DNA of 64,000 nt, from positions 248,001-312,000 of the forward strand of contig NZ_JAAAUC010000002.1 of NCBI RefSeq assembly GCF_009908165.1, in the 5' to 3' direction. The stretch comes from Frigidibacter albus. Its GTDB lineage: Bacteria; Pseudomonadota; Alphaproteobacteria; Rhodobacterales; Rhodobacteraceae. The translations under genes and the position numbers were made by a program. Positions within the stretch are counted from its first letter, which is position 1, and each line of letters begins with the position of its first letter. Positions 1 through 8,217 of this stretch are shown in pieces. The notes below the pieces were generated by a model that made no database searches, was not told the origin of the DNA, and saw nothing but the letters and a program-made list of their open reading frames with translations.

Positions 1-844
1 CATAGGCGCTGATCGCCTGCACATAGACACCCGCAAGCGTCACGTCCGACGGCACGATGACATCGGCCGGCGGGTTGCCGTTCAGGCCATCGCGCCACGA
101 CAGCGCGTTGTAGTCCCAGGCGATGACGATCGGCGTGGTTCCCTGGGCGAGGGTGCCGGCCTTGCCGATGACCGGAACGAAGTTCCCGGCCTCGTTCAGC
201 TCCTTGAAGAACGCGAGGCCCGCTTCGGCAGCTTCCGCACCCGGCTCGGCGCCGCGCGCCATGCCGGCCGCCAGCACACCCAGGATCGCCTGGTTGGAGG
301 CGCGCGGATCGCCCGCCAGCGCCACCTGACCGGCATATTCCGGCTTCAGCAGGTCCTCGAAGGACATCGGCGGGTTCGGCACCAGATCGGTGTTCACCAC
401 GAAGGCCATCACGCCGTAATAGTCGCCATACCAGTTGCCGTCGGCATCCTTGGCATCTTCCGGGATCGTGTCCCAGGTGGCGACCTTGTAGGGCTGCAGC
501 AGGCCTTCAGCCTGGGCGGCCGGACCGAAGGACAGGCCGACATCCAGAACGTCCGGGGCTTGCGGGCCCTTGTTGTCCTTGTTGGCCCGCACCGCTTCCA
601 GCTCGTCGGCCGAACCGGCATCGGGGTTCAGCTCGTTCACGCTGATCTCGGGATACTTGGCCTTGAAGCCGGCGATCACGTCGCCATAGCCACACCACGA
701 ATGCGGCAGCGCGATCGTGGTCAGCATGCCTTCCGCCTTGGCGGCGGTCTCGATCTCGGCCAGCGACTGCGCCTGGACCAGCGTGGTCGAGGCCAGCAGC
801 GCGGCAAGGGCAAAGGCGCCCGACGCTTTCACGGTCGATTTCAT
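1..844 (-). CDS. ABC transporter periplasmic solute-binding protein, 3' end cut by window edge
   Basis: The frame is open from an ATG at 844 down to base 1 (281 codons, no stop), so the C-terminus lies outside the window. A GGAG ribosome site sits 6 bases upstream of the ATG. Residues 1-25 form a Sec signal peptide: a KSTVK start, an Ala/Leu core and a VQAQ cleavage region. The mature part has a type 2 periplasmic binding protein look: TIALPHSWCGYGDVIAGF near the start, a PDVLDVG segment, and YGVMAFVVNTDLV in the middle. This resembles the iron(III)/spermidine-type extracellular solute-binding families. The protein would deliver a ligand to an ABC permease encoded to the left. The substrate cannot be read from the sequence. 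It is the last gene on this strand after a 312-bp gap, so it probably has its own promoter. Confidence 0.85.
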   Translation of the reverse strand, partial: MKSTVKASGAFALAALLASTTLVQAQSLAEIETAAKAEGMLTTIALPHSWCGYGDVIAGFKAKYPEISVNELNPDAGSADELEAVRANKDNKGPQAPDVLDVGLSFGPAAQAEGLLQPYKVATWDTIPEDAKDADGNWYGDYYGVMAFVVNTDLVPNPPMSFEDLLKPEYAGQVALAGDPRASNQAILGVLAAGMARGAEPGAEAAEAGLAFFKELNEAGNFVPVIGKAGTLAQGTTPIVIAWDYNALSWRDGLNGNPPADVIVPSDVTLAGVYVQAISAY

Positions 845-1156
845 TTCAAACTCCCTGTTGGTCCGGTTGGATCAGAGGGGCCCCGCGGTACGAACCGAGG
901 GGCCGATGCCCGGACGCCTATCTCTCGGATACGTCAATCATGTGACAGCAGCTAAGCGCGGGACGCGCTGTCTGGCAACAGTCTCGTTCGCAGGCCAACG
1001 AAAGCAGAACCCCGGGCGCGATTTGCCTTAATTGCGGGCGGAAGCCGTGGCGCGTCAAGGACTTGGCGCAGGGGGCCGGGCGGCGAATCTTCGCGGTCAA
1101 CATGCGGGTGACACCGCGGCATTGGCGAATCAGGACCGATTCTGCCACCTGCTTCC
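845..1156. other. 312-bp intergenic interval
   Basis: This gap separates the alpha/beta hydrolase from the solute-binding protein, both on the minus strand, and should hold the promoter of the latter. Reading the minus strand, TTGACG at 1053-1058 and AATTAA at 1028-1033 (19-base spacer) are a weak sigma-70-like pair. A second TTGACG lies near 930 without a convincing -10 element. No convincing gene, repeat or terminator is visible. Confidence 0.4.
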
Positions 1157-1990
1157 TTACGCGCCCACGAAGGCTTGGGTCAGCTCGCTCTCGGGCGATG
1201 TCAGATCCGCGATCACGTCGAAATGGTGGTGGCCCGGCACCTCGACCAGCCGCAGATCCGTGTCGAACCCGGCCCAGGCATTGGCGATCAGCGCCGACTG
1301 GCGGCGGAATTCCGGCCGTTCATCGACGCCGACCCAGGTCGTCGCCGCCGTGCCGGGGCGCGGCTCGGCAAGGGCAGGGCTCTCGGCCCGCGCCTCGGCC
1401 AGCGTCAGCCCCAGCACGGCGTTCATCTGCGTCGCCAGCAGCGGGCGCAGGTCATGCACGCCGCTGATGGACAGCACATGCTGCACGCGCGCCGCCACCG
1501 CTTCGGGCAGCGGCGTCTGCGTGCAGGCCATCCGGGCCACCAGATGCCCGCCCGCCGAATGCCCCGCCAGCCGCAGCGGCCCCGGCACCAGTTCGGCGGC
1601 GGCAGTGATCGCCCGCGCCACCGCCGCGGTGATCTCGGCAATCCGCGCCTCTGGCGCCAAGGGATAGGAGGGCAGGGCGACCGCCCATCCCCGCGCCCGC
1701 GCCCCCGCCGCCAGATGCGACCACAGCGACTTGTCGAAGGCCTTCCAGTAGCCGCCATGCACGAAGACACAGAGCCCGCGCGGCTCCCCCTCTGGCAGGA
1801 ACAGGTCCAGCCGTTCCCGCGGGCCCGCGCCATAGGCGATGTCGAGTTGCCCGCCCGCCCCCTCCACGCCCGCCCCCTCCCGGAACGCCCCCTCCCGGAA
1901 CGCCGCCGCGTCGGCCTGCCAGCGTGGCACAAACGCCTCCGCATCCGGAATATGCGCCCCGTTGGCATAGGCATTATCCCAGTCGCGCAT
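1157..1990 (-). CDS. alpha/beta hydrolase, kynurenine formamidase/esterase-like
   Basis: This 277-aa cytosolic hydrolase shows an oxyanion-hole motif HGGYW and a nucleophile elbow GHSAGG. A late HHHFDV segment can supply the catalytic histidine and a downstream Asp is present. That arrangement fits the arylformamidase-like branch of alpha/beta hydrolases, which cleave small amides or esters; the real substrate is unknown. The open frame extends upstream to 2200. I chose the ATG at 1990 because a GGGAGAC ribosome site precedes it and because homology-like sequence (RDWDNAYANGA) begins there. A short in-frame duplication repeats FREGA near residues 30-39. It is divergent from the opgG-like gene. 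Confidence 0.8.
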   Translation of the reverse strand: MRDWDNAYANGAHIPDAEAFVPRWQADAAAFREGAFREGAGVEGAGGQLDIAYGAGPRERLDLFLPEGEPRGLCVFVHGGYWKAFDKSLWSHLAAGARARGWAVALPSYPLAPEARIAEITAAVARAITAAAELVPGPLRLAGHSAGGHLVARMACTQTPLPEAVAARVQHVLSISGVHDLRPLLATQMNAVLGLTLAEARAESPALAEPRPGTAATTWVGVDERPEFRRQSALIANAWAGFDTDLRLVEVPGHHHFDVIADLTSPESELTQAFVGA

Positions 1991-2235
1991 CGCCTGTCTC
2001 CCGTCCCGTTCGCCGCCACCTTCGCCAACCGGCCTCGCCGCCGCAAGACCCCTGCGAGGCACCGTGCGCCGGGCAAATATCCCAAAAACGGCAGAACCCG
2101 GCCGGTTTCGGGACAGAGCGCGCGCGAAATCTCGCGCGTGCAGCATTCTGCGCCGCCCGAACGCAGAAGCCCCTTGCTTTTTTGCCATGTCAGGCGACAT
2201 AGCGCCCCTGACAGATATTCCCGTGGAGTTCCGCC

Positions 2236-3852
2236 TTGCGCCGTCCCGCCCCGTGCCCGCCCGCCCGCCGCTCGCCCCTGCTGCGCCTTGTTGCGCTGGC
2301 CGCGCTGGCGCTGCCCCTTGCCGCCACAGCCGAGACGGTGACGCCGGTGGCGGCCGAAACCGCTGCCCCCTTCACCCCGGCCCTCGCCGCGCCGCAGCCG
2401 TTTTCCTTCGAGCTGCTGGCCGAACGGGCCAGGGCGCTGGCCGCCGCGCCCTATCAGGCCCCGAGGGTCGCGCAGCCCGACGTGCTGGAGCGGATCGACT
2501 ATGACGCGCATTGGCGCATCGCCTTCCGGCCCGAGGCCACCGTCAAGGTCGGCGACATGCCGGTGCAGTTCTTCCACCTCGGCACCTATTTCCGCAGCCC
2601 GGTGAAGATGGCCGTGGTCGAGGGCGACCAGTCGCGCGAGGTGGTCTATGACCCGCGCTTCTTCGACATGCCCGAGGACAGCCCGGCGCGCGCTCTGACG
2701 GACGGCACCGGCTTTGCCGGCTTCCGCCTGATGCGCGAGGACCTCAAGACCGACTGGATCAGCTTCCTCGGCGGCGCCTATTTCCGCACCGATGGCGCGC
2801 TGCGCCAATACGGGCTCTCGGCCCGGGGCCTCGCGCTCGACACCGGCCTCGGCACCCCCGAGGAGTTCCCCCGCTTCACCGAATTCTACATCGAAGAGCC
2901 CGCCGACGGCTCGTCGGACGTCATCATCCACGCGCTGATGGACAGCCCTTCCGTCACCGGCGCCTACCGGATGAAGACCACCCATGCCGAGGGCAAGGGC
3001 CAGGTCATGGAAATCTCCAGCCGCCTCCACTTCCGCGCGCCGGTCGAACGGCTGGGGATCGGCCCGCTGACCTCGATGTTCTGGTATTCCGAAACCAACC
3101 GCGTCCTTGGCTTCGACTGGCGCCCCGAGGTGCATGACACCGACGGGCTGATGATGGTCATGGGCAATGGCGAGCAGATCTGGCGCCCGCTCAACAACCC
3201 GGCCCGCGTGGTGACCTCCAGCTTCCTGGGGCAGGACATCAAGGGATTCGGCCTGATCCAGCGTGACCGCAACTATGCCAATTACGAGGATGACGGGGTC
3301 TTCTACGACAAGCGCCCCGCGGTCTGGATCGAGCCGATGTCGGGCTGGGGCGCGGGCGCGGTGCAACTGGTCGAGATCCCGACCAATGACGAGATCTACG
3401 ACAATATCGTTGCCTTCTGGAACCCGGCCGAACAGCCCGTCGCCGGCAGCCAGATGCAGTTCGACTACAAGATGCACTGGGGCATCGATGCGCCGGTGGA
3501 AACCCCGCTCGCCCGCACCGTCGCCACACGCATCGGCGCCGGCGGCATCCCCGGCCATCCGCGCCCGCCGGGGCACCTGAAGATGGTGCTGGATTTCGAG
3601 GGCCCCGCAGTCAAGGGCCTCGGCCAGCAGGACGGCGTCACCCCCGAGATCACCCTGCCCGAAGGGGTGGAGCTGGTGCAGGCGTATACCCTGCCGGTGG
3701 TGGGCACCGACCGCTGGCGCCTGATCTTCGACATCGCCGCGCCGGGGGTCGAGACGGTGGACATGCGCGCCTATCTGTCGCGGAACGGCGCGCCGCTCAC
3801 CGAAACCTGGCTCGGCCAGGTCCAGCCGGCGCAATACGACCGCGCCCGCTGA
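2236..3852 (+). CDS. opgG: periplasmic glucan biosynthesis protein, OpgG/MdoG family
   Basis: The 538-aa product matches the MdoG/OpgG family in length and content (for example FFHLGTYFRSPVKMAV, GLSARGLALDTG, FTEFYIEEP). OpgG is a periplasmic beta-fold protein that works with the OpgH glucosyltransferase to make osmoregulated periplasmic glucans. The N-terminus has an export signal with an RR pair ahead of a Leu/Ala core; whether it is Sec or Tat cannot be told. The predicted start is TTG, 8 bases after GGAG. There is no in-frame ATG at the N-terminus, so the start is the weak point. No opgH follows: the next gene is a TRAP permease. The OpgD paralogue is the main alternative name. Confidence 0.85.
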   Translation: MRRPAPCPPARRSPLLRLVALAALALPLAATAETVTPVAAETAAPFTPALAAPQPFSFELLAERARALAAAPYQAPRVAQPDVLERIDYDAHWRIAFRPEATVKVGDMPVQFFHLGTYFRSPVKMAVVEGDQSREVVYDPRFFDMPEDSPARALTDGTGFAGFRLMREDLKTDWISFLGGAYFRTDGALRQYGLSARGLALDTGLGTPEEFPRFTEFYIEEPADGSSDVIIHALMDSPSVTGAYRMKTTHAEGKGQVMEISSRLHFRAPVERLGIGPLTSMFWYSETNRVLGFDWRPEVHDTDGLMMVMGNGEQIWRPLNNPARVVTSSFLGQDIKGFGLIQRDRNYANYEDDGVFYDKRPAVWIEPMSGWGAGAVQLVEIPTNDEIYDNIVAFWNPAEQPVAGSQMQFDYKMHWGIDAPVETPLARTVATRIGAGGIPGHPRPPGHLKMVLDFEGPAVKGLGQQDGVTPEITLPEGVELVQAYTLPVVGTDRWRLIFDIAAPGVETVDMRAYLSRNGAPLTETWLGQVQPAQYDRAR

Positions 3853-3880
3853 GGGCGCCACTCCCCGCACTCCCCCATCT

Positions 3881-3924
3881 TCTTTGCCCAAATATCCCGG
3901 GGGTGCGGGGGCAGCGCCCCCGCG
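3881..3924 (+). repeat. REP-like palindromic repeat, copy 1
   Basis: A TTTGCCCAAATATCCCGGGG box is followed by the hairpin CGGGGGC-AGC-GCCCCCG. It lies 28 bases after the opgG-like stop and may double as its terminator. It shares its box-plus-palindrome layout with copies near 11.2, 41.0, 43.5, 53.3, 59.0 and 61.7 kb. Confidence 0.75.
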
Positions 3925-4128
3925 ATGCCCGAACGCAGCCAGACCGCAGCCCCGCCTGCGAGGCTGCGCGCCCTTGCAGCGCCGCCCGCCAACGCCCCGG
4001 AAACCGTTCTTTTCAAGGCTGCTGCCGACCCGTCATGATTGACGCATTCCTGCGCCTCGGCCATAGGAAGGCAGGATTCCGTCACAGGGTCGTGGCGGGG
4101 GGTGAATGTAATTCAAGGGAGGACGGCT

Positions 4129-4713
4129 ATGGGTGGTTTACTAGCCCTGTCTGCAGTCATCGACCGGGTGAACGAGATCATCGGAAAGGCCGTGTCCTGG
4201 CTGATCCTGGTGGCGGTGCTGGTCAGCGCTGCCAATGCGGTGGTCCGCAAGACGATGAACATCTCGTCGAATGCCTGGCTCGAACTGCAATGGTATCTGT
4301 TCGGCGCGGCGTTCCTGCTGGCTGCGGCCTATACGCTGAAGCAGAACGAGCATATCCGCATCGACATCGTCTATGGTGCCTTCTCGCGCCGGGTGCAGCA
4401 CTGGATCGACCTCTTCGGCCATGTGGTCTTCCTGATGCCGTTCTGCGCGCTGATGATCTATTACCTCATCCCCTACACCACCCGCTCCTATACCTCGGGC
4501 GAGGTGTCCACCAATTCCGGCGGCCTGATCATCTGGCCCGCCAAGGCGCTGCTGCTGGCCGGGTTCTCGATGCTGGCGCTGCAGGGCATTTCCGAGATCA
4601 TCAAGAAGATCGCGGTGATGCGCGGGCGGATTCCCGATCCCGTCCCCTTCATCTCGTCGCATGACGCGGCAGCGGCCGAGGCCGAGGCGCTGATCAAGGA
4701 GATCAAGAAATGA
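4129..4713 (+). CDS. TRAP transporter small permease (DctQ family)
   Basis: This 194-aa inner-membrane protein has four hydrophobic segments (about residues 20-45, 50-70, 90-115 and 135-160), the DctQ layout. DctQ pairs with the large DctM subunit and a periplasmic binding protein to import organic acids or related solutes using an ion gradient. The ATG at 4129 follows GGGAGG by 5 bases. An upstream in-frame ATG at 4039 lacks a ribosome site and adds an unlike leader. The stop overlaps the next gene's ATG (ATGA at 4710-4713), so the two subunits are translationally coupled. The substrate is unknown; the sequence recalls the mannitol/chloroaromatic-type TRAP subgroup. Confidence 0.9.
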   Translation: MGGLLALSAVIDRVNEIIGKAVSWLILVAVLVSAANAVVRKTMNISSNAWLELQWYLFGAAFLLAAAYTLKQNEHIRIDIVYGAFSRRVQHWIDLFGHVVFLMPFCALMIYYLIPYTTRSYTSGEVSTNSGGLIIWPAKALLLAGFSMLALQGISEIIKKIAVMRGRIPDPVPFISSHDAAAAEAEALIKEIKK

Positions 4714-6551
4714 TGGTCTTCATCGCCGAAAACCTCGCGCCGATCATGTTCGTCTCGCTGGTGGCCTTCCTGCTCATGGGCTATCCGGTGGCCTTCTCGC
4801 TGGCTGCCAATGGCCTGTTCTTCTTCTTCATCGGGGTAGAGCTTGCGCCGCTTTCGGGGGGCAACATCAACCTCTCCTGGCCCTTGCTCACCGCGCTCCC
4901 TGACCGTTTCTTCGGCGGGGTCATGGCGAACGATACCTTGCTGGCGATCCCGTTCTTCACCCTGATGGGCATCATCCTCGAACGCTCCGGCATGGCCGAG
5001 GATCTGCTCGACACCGTGGGCCAGCTCTTCGGTCCGGTCCGCGGCGGGGTCGCCTATGCCGTCATCATCGTGGGCGCGCTGCTGGCCGCCACCACTGGCG
5101 TCGTTGCCGCCTCGGTGATCGCCATGGGCCTGATCTCGCTGCCGGTCATGCTGCGCTATGGCTACAACCGCGGCGTCGCCAGCGGAGTGATCGCGGCTTC
5201 GGGCACATTGGCGCAGATCATCCCGCCCAGCCTGGTGCTGATCGTGCTGGCCGACCAGCTCGGCCGGTCGGTCGGTGACATGTACAAGGGCGCGCTGCTG
5301 CCGGCGCTGCTGCTGACCGGGCTCTACATCCTCTACATCATGATGCTGTCGATCTTCCGTCCCTCCTCGGTCCCGGCGCTGCCGCCCGAGGTGCGCACGC
5401 TGGGGCGCGGCGTCACCTCGCTGATGGTGGCCTTCGCGGCGCTGATGGCGATCGGCTATGGTGCCCATGTCTGGCTCTCGCCCACCCACGGCACCAATGC
5501 CGACATTCTGGGTGCCGTGGTCGGGGTTCTGGCGATCTACGCCTTCACCCTCGCCGACAAGATGCTGGGCCTGAACATCATGTCCCGGCTGGCGCAGCAG
5601 GTGATCATGGTGCTGATCCCGCCGCTGGCGCTGGTGTTCCTCGTGCTTGGAACGATCTTCCTCGGCATCGCCACCCCGACCGAGGCAGGCGCGATGGGGG
5701 CGGTCGGCGCCATGGTGCTGGCCTTCTTCAAGCGGCGGCTGTCCTACACGGTCATCAACCACGCCGTCGCTGCCACCACGCGGCTGTCGGCCTTCGTGCT
5801 GTTCATCCTGATCGGCGCGCGGGTATTCTCGCTGACCTTCTACGGCGTCAACGGCCATATCTGGGTCGAACATCTGCTGACCGCGCTTCCTGGGGGCGAA
5901 TACGGCTTCCTGTTCGCGGTGAACCTGATCCTGTTCTTCCTCGGCTTCTTCCTCGACTTCTTCGAGCTCGCGTTCATCATCGTGCCGCTGATCGTGCCCG
6001 CGGCGAACAATCTCGGGATCGACCTGGTCTTCCTGGGCGTGATCCTGGGCATGAACATGCAGACCTCGTTCCTGACCCCGCCTTTCGGCTTTGCGCTGTT
6101 CTACCTGCGCTCTGTCGTGCCGAAGTCCCGCTATCTCGACAAGGTCACCGGCCGTCAGATCGAGGCTGTCCGCACCCGCGACATCTATACCGGCGCGATC
6201 CCCTTCATCTTCATCCAGGTGCTGATGATCCTGCTGGTGATCGCCTTCCCCGGGATGGTGATGCACTACAAGGGGCCGGTGGTGGACACCTCGAACGTCA
6301 CCATCACCCTGCCGCAGATGCCGGGCCTTGGCGGCGGAGGGCTTGGGGGCGGTTTGGGTGGTGGTGGCTTGGGCGGAGGCCTGGGCGCCCCCGGCGCCGC
6401 TCCGGCTCCGGGTGGCCTCGGCGGCGGTCTCGGCACCCCGCCGGGCCTCGCCCCGGGTGCAGCCCCTGCGCCAGCCCCTGCTGCGCCTGCCCCCGTGGTC
6501 CCGGGGCTTGGGCTGCCGCCCGGGCTTCAGGCGCCCGCGCCCGCGAACTGA
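4710..6551 (+). CDS. TRAP transporter large permease (DctM family) with Gly/Ala/Pro-rich tail
   Basis: The 613-aa protein has about a dozen membrane segments and is the ion-coupled transport subunit of a TRAP system. Residues 1 to about 520 are a standard DctM domain, with conserved stretches such as GVVAASVIAMGLISLP, SGTLAQIIPPSLVLIVLAD, ATPTEAGAMGAVGA and NMQTSFLTPPFGFALFYL. Residues about 538-613 are an unusual low-complexity tail of GLGGG repeats followed by Ala-Pro runs. That tail is not part of the transport fold and would sit after the last membrane helix. The gene overlaps the DctQ stop. No binding-protein gene lies on either side, so it is encoded elsewhere or upstream of an earlier rearrangement. 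Confidence 0.92.
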   Translation: MMVFIAENLAPIMFVSLVAFLLMGYPVAFSLAANGLFFFFIGVELAPLSGGNINLSWPLLTALPDRFFGGVMANDTLLAIPFFTLMGIILERSGMAEDLLDTVGQLFGPVRGGVAYAVIIVGALLAATTGVVAASVIAMGLISLPVMLRYGYNRGVASGVIAASGTLAQIIPPSLVLIVLADQLGRSVGDMYKGALLPALLLTGLYILYIMMLSIFRPSSVPALPPEVRTLGRGVTSLMVAFAALMAIGYGAHVWLSPTHGTNADILGAVVGVLAIYAFTLADKMLGLNIMSRLAQQVIMVLIPPLALVFLVLGTIFLGIATPTEAGAMGAVGAMVLAFFKRRLSYTVINHAVAATTRLSAFVLFILIGARVFSLTFYGVNGHIWVEHLLTALPGGEYGFLFAVNLILFFLGFFLDFFELAFIIVPLIVPAANNLGIDLVFLGVILGMNMQTSFLTPPFGFALFYLRSVVPKSRYLDKVTGRQIEAVRTRDIYTGAIPFIFIQVLMILLVIAFPGMVMHYKGPVVDTSNVTITLPQMPGLGGGGLGGGLGGGGLGGGLGAPGAAPAPGGLGGGLGTPPGLAPGAAPAPAPAAPAPVVPGLGLPPGLQAPAPAN

Positions 6552-6570
6552 GCGGGCCTCGGCTCCCTCG

Positions 6571-6596
6571 ACCGGCGGCCCGAAAGGGTCGCCGGT
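6571..6596 (+). terminator. intrinsic terminator after TRAP permease genes
   Basis: ACCGGCGGCCC and GGGTCGCCGGT pair around a GAAA tetraloop (11 pairs with one G-U) and are followed by TTCGTTT. It lies 20 bases after the DctM stop. Confidence 0.8.
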
Positions 6597-6680
6597 TTCG
6601 TTTGGGCCGGGGGACCCAAGGGCGCACCCCACCTTTCCCCCCGCCCGCGCTTGCGCTAGGTCTGGCGCGAACAGGACAGG

Positions 6681-7508
6681 ATGCCCCCCATGCCGGATCT
6701 CGCCACACTGCTGCCGATGCTGGCGCTGCTGCTCGTCACCGGCGCGCTGGCCGGGCTGGTCGCCGGGCTTCTGGGCGTGGGCGGCGGCATCGTGCTGGTG
6801 CCGGCCTATTTCTACATCTTCGTCGGCCTTGGCCATGACGGGCCCGGCCTGATGCAGGTCTGCCTGGCCACCTCGCTGGCCACCATCATCGTCACCTCGG
6901 CCCGGTCCGTCATGTCGCACAACCGCAAGGGCGCGGTGGACTGGCAGATCCTGCGGCACTGGGCGCCGGGCATCGCGGTTGGCGCGCTGGTCGGGGTGCT
7001 GGTGGTGGCGCAGTTGCGCACGCAGGCGTTGCAGGCGATCTTCGGGCTGCTGGCGCTGACCGTGTCGCTCTATATGGCGCTTGGCCGCGATCAATGGCGG
7101 CTGGGGCCGCAGATGCCGGGCCTGGCGGTGCGCGCGCCGCTGTCGGGGGCGGTCGGCTTCCTGTCGGTGCTTATGGGCATCGGCGGCGGCAGCTTCGGCG
7201 TGCCGCTGATGACGCTGTACAATGTTCCCATCCACCGCGCCGTCGCCACCGCGGCGGGCTTCGGCATCACCATCGCGCTGCCCTCGGCAGCGGCCTTCCT
7301 GCTGGTCCCGGTCGAGGGTGCGCCGCCCTACACGGTCGGCGCCGTCAACATGCCCGCCTTCGCCCTGACCATCGCCATGACCCTGATCACCGCCCCGATG
7401 GGCGCCGCGCTGGCGCACAGGATGGACCCGAGGCCGCTGAAGCGGGTGTTCGCGGTGTTCCTGGCGGCGGTGGCGCTGAACATGCTGCGCAAGGCGCTCG
7501 GCTACTGA
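6681..7508 (+). CDS. sulfite exporter TauE/SafE family membrane protein
   Basis: This 275-aa integral membrane protein has about eight hydrophobic helices. The family-typical glycine-rich loops appear twice: GLLGVGGGIVLVP near residue 30 and MGIGGGSFGVPLM near residue 165. The second is the inverted-repeat counterpart of the first. TauE/SafE proteins export organosulfur anions or sulfite and related compounds; the cargo here is unknown. ATGs at 6681 and 6690 are both possible, with AGGACAGG just upstream favouring either. The gene stands alone and converges with the DUF1289 gene. Confidence 0.88.
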   Translation: MPPMPDLATLLPMLALLLVTGALAGLVAGLLGVGGGIVLVPAYFYIFVGLGHDGPGLMQVCLATSLATIIVTSARSVMSHNRKGAVDWQILRHWAPGIAVGALVGVLVVAQLRTQALQAIFGLLALTVSLYMALGRDQWRLGPQMPGLAVRAPLSGAVGFLSVLMGIGGGSFGVPLMTLYNVPIHRAVATAAGFGITIALPSAAAFLLVPVEGAPPYTVGAVNMPAFALTIAMTLITAPMGAALAHRMDPRPLKRVFAVFLAAVALNMLRKALGY

Positions 7509-7744
7509 CGCTCGCGCCGCAGCCGCCCCTCATGCCCGCCGCGCCGTGCGCCAGCCACCCGCGGAGCGCGGCCCGGCAGCTCTGCAATCACCGCCCGCCG
7601 CGCCTCGGGGCTCATGCCGCTCCAGCCGCCGATTTCGGAAAGCGTGCGGTAGCAGCCCATGCACAGCCCTTCGGCCGGGTGCATCACGCAGAGCTTTACA
7701 CAGGGGCTCTCGATCTCGTCGCGCTTCCAAACGTCGTCCATCAT
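7502..7744 (-). CDS. DUF1289 small Cys-rich protein
   Basis: This 80-aa protein shows the DUF1289 pattern: SPCVKLC, then [14 protein letters not shown]. It has four cysteines that could hold a metal or an Fe-S cluster, plus a basic tail. Function is not established for the family. The ATG (first of two adjacent) overlaps the ruvX stop by four bases (7741-7744), so it is the last gene of a ccmI-ruvX-DUF1289 operon. Its stop region overlaps the 3' end of the convergent TauE/SafE gene by 7 bases. Confidence 0.85.
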   Translation of the reverse strand: MMDDVWKRDEIESPCVKLCVMHPAEGLCMGCYRTLSEIGGWSGMSPEARRAVIAELPGRAPRVAGARRGGHEGRLRRERQ

Positions 7745-8217
7745 CCGTGCCGCCCCAGATGCGCCAGCCGGTCCAGCGCTCCTTGCAGGATATACCCGGC
7801 CGCCACATGGTCGATCACCTCGGCGCGACGTTTCCGCGACGTATCCGCCTCCAGCAGCGCCCTTTCGGCGGCGACGGTGGACAGGCGCTCGTCCCAATAG
7901 GCGATCGGCAGCTCCGTCAGCCGGGAAAGGTTGCGGGCAAAGGCGCGGGTGGACTGGCAGCGCGGGCCTTCCGAGCCGTCCATGTTGAACGGCAGCCCCA
8001 GGATCACCCCGCCGAGCTCGCGCTCCGCCGCGATCTTCAGCACCGCCGCGGCATCGAGCGTGAACTTCTCGCGCCGGATGGTGTGAAGGGGCGAGGCGAC
8101 GCTGCGGAAGCGGTCCGACACCGCGACGCCGATGGTCTTGGTGCCAAGGTCGAGCCCCGCCAGCGCCCGCATCGGCGGCAGCGCGGCGGCGAACTCGGCC
8201 ATCGTCTCGTGGATCAT
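7741..8217 (-). CDS. ruvX: Holliday junction resolvase-like protein RuvX (YqgF)
   Basis: The 158-aa product has the RNase H-like fold signature [15 protein letters not shown] near residue 20, then [11 protein letters not shown] and [11 protein letters not shown]. These carry the acidic residues of the YqgF nuclease site. The family is linked to pre-16S rRNA 5'-end maturation and to Holliday junction resolution. The start overlaps the ccmI stop (8214-8217) and its stop overlaps the DUF1289 start, so all three are probably co-transcribed. An internal ATG at residue 6 is an alternative start. Confidence 0.93.
   Translation of the reverse strand: MIHETMAEFAAALPPMRALAGLDLGTKTIGVAVSDRFRSVASPLHTIRREKFTLDAAAVLKIAAERELGGVILGLPFNMDGSEGPRCQSTRAFARNLSRLTELPIAYWDERLSTVAAERALLEADTSRKRRAEVIDHVAAGYILQGALDRLAHLGRHG

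Noticed and set aside
2064-2110. CAAATATCC-like box at about 2076 near the alpha/beta hydrolase
   Set aside because: The GC-rich palindrome that defines the repeat family is absent, so it is probably chance.
1423-7418. Very long minus-strand frames (822 and 976 codons) opposite opgG and the TRAP genes
   Set aside because: They mirror well-recognised genes and have shadow composition (His/Arg/Gln/Gly-rich) with no motifs.
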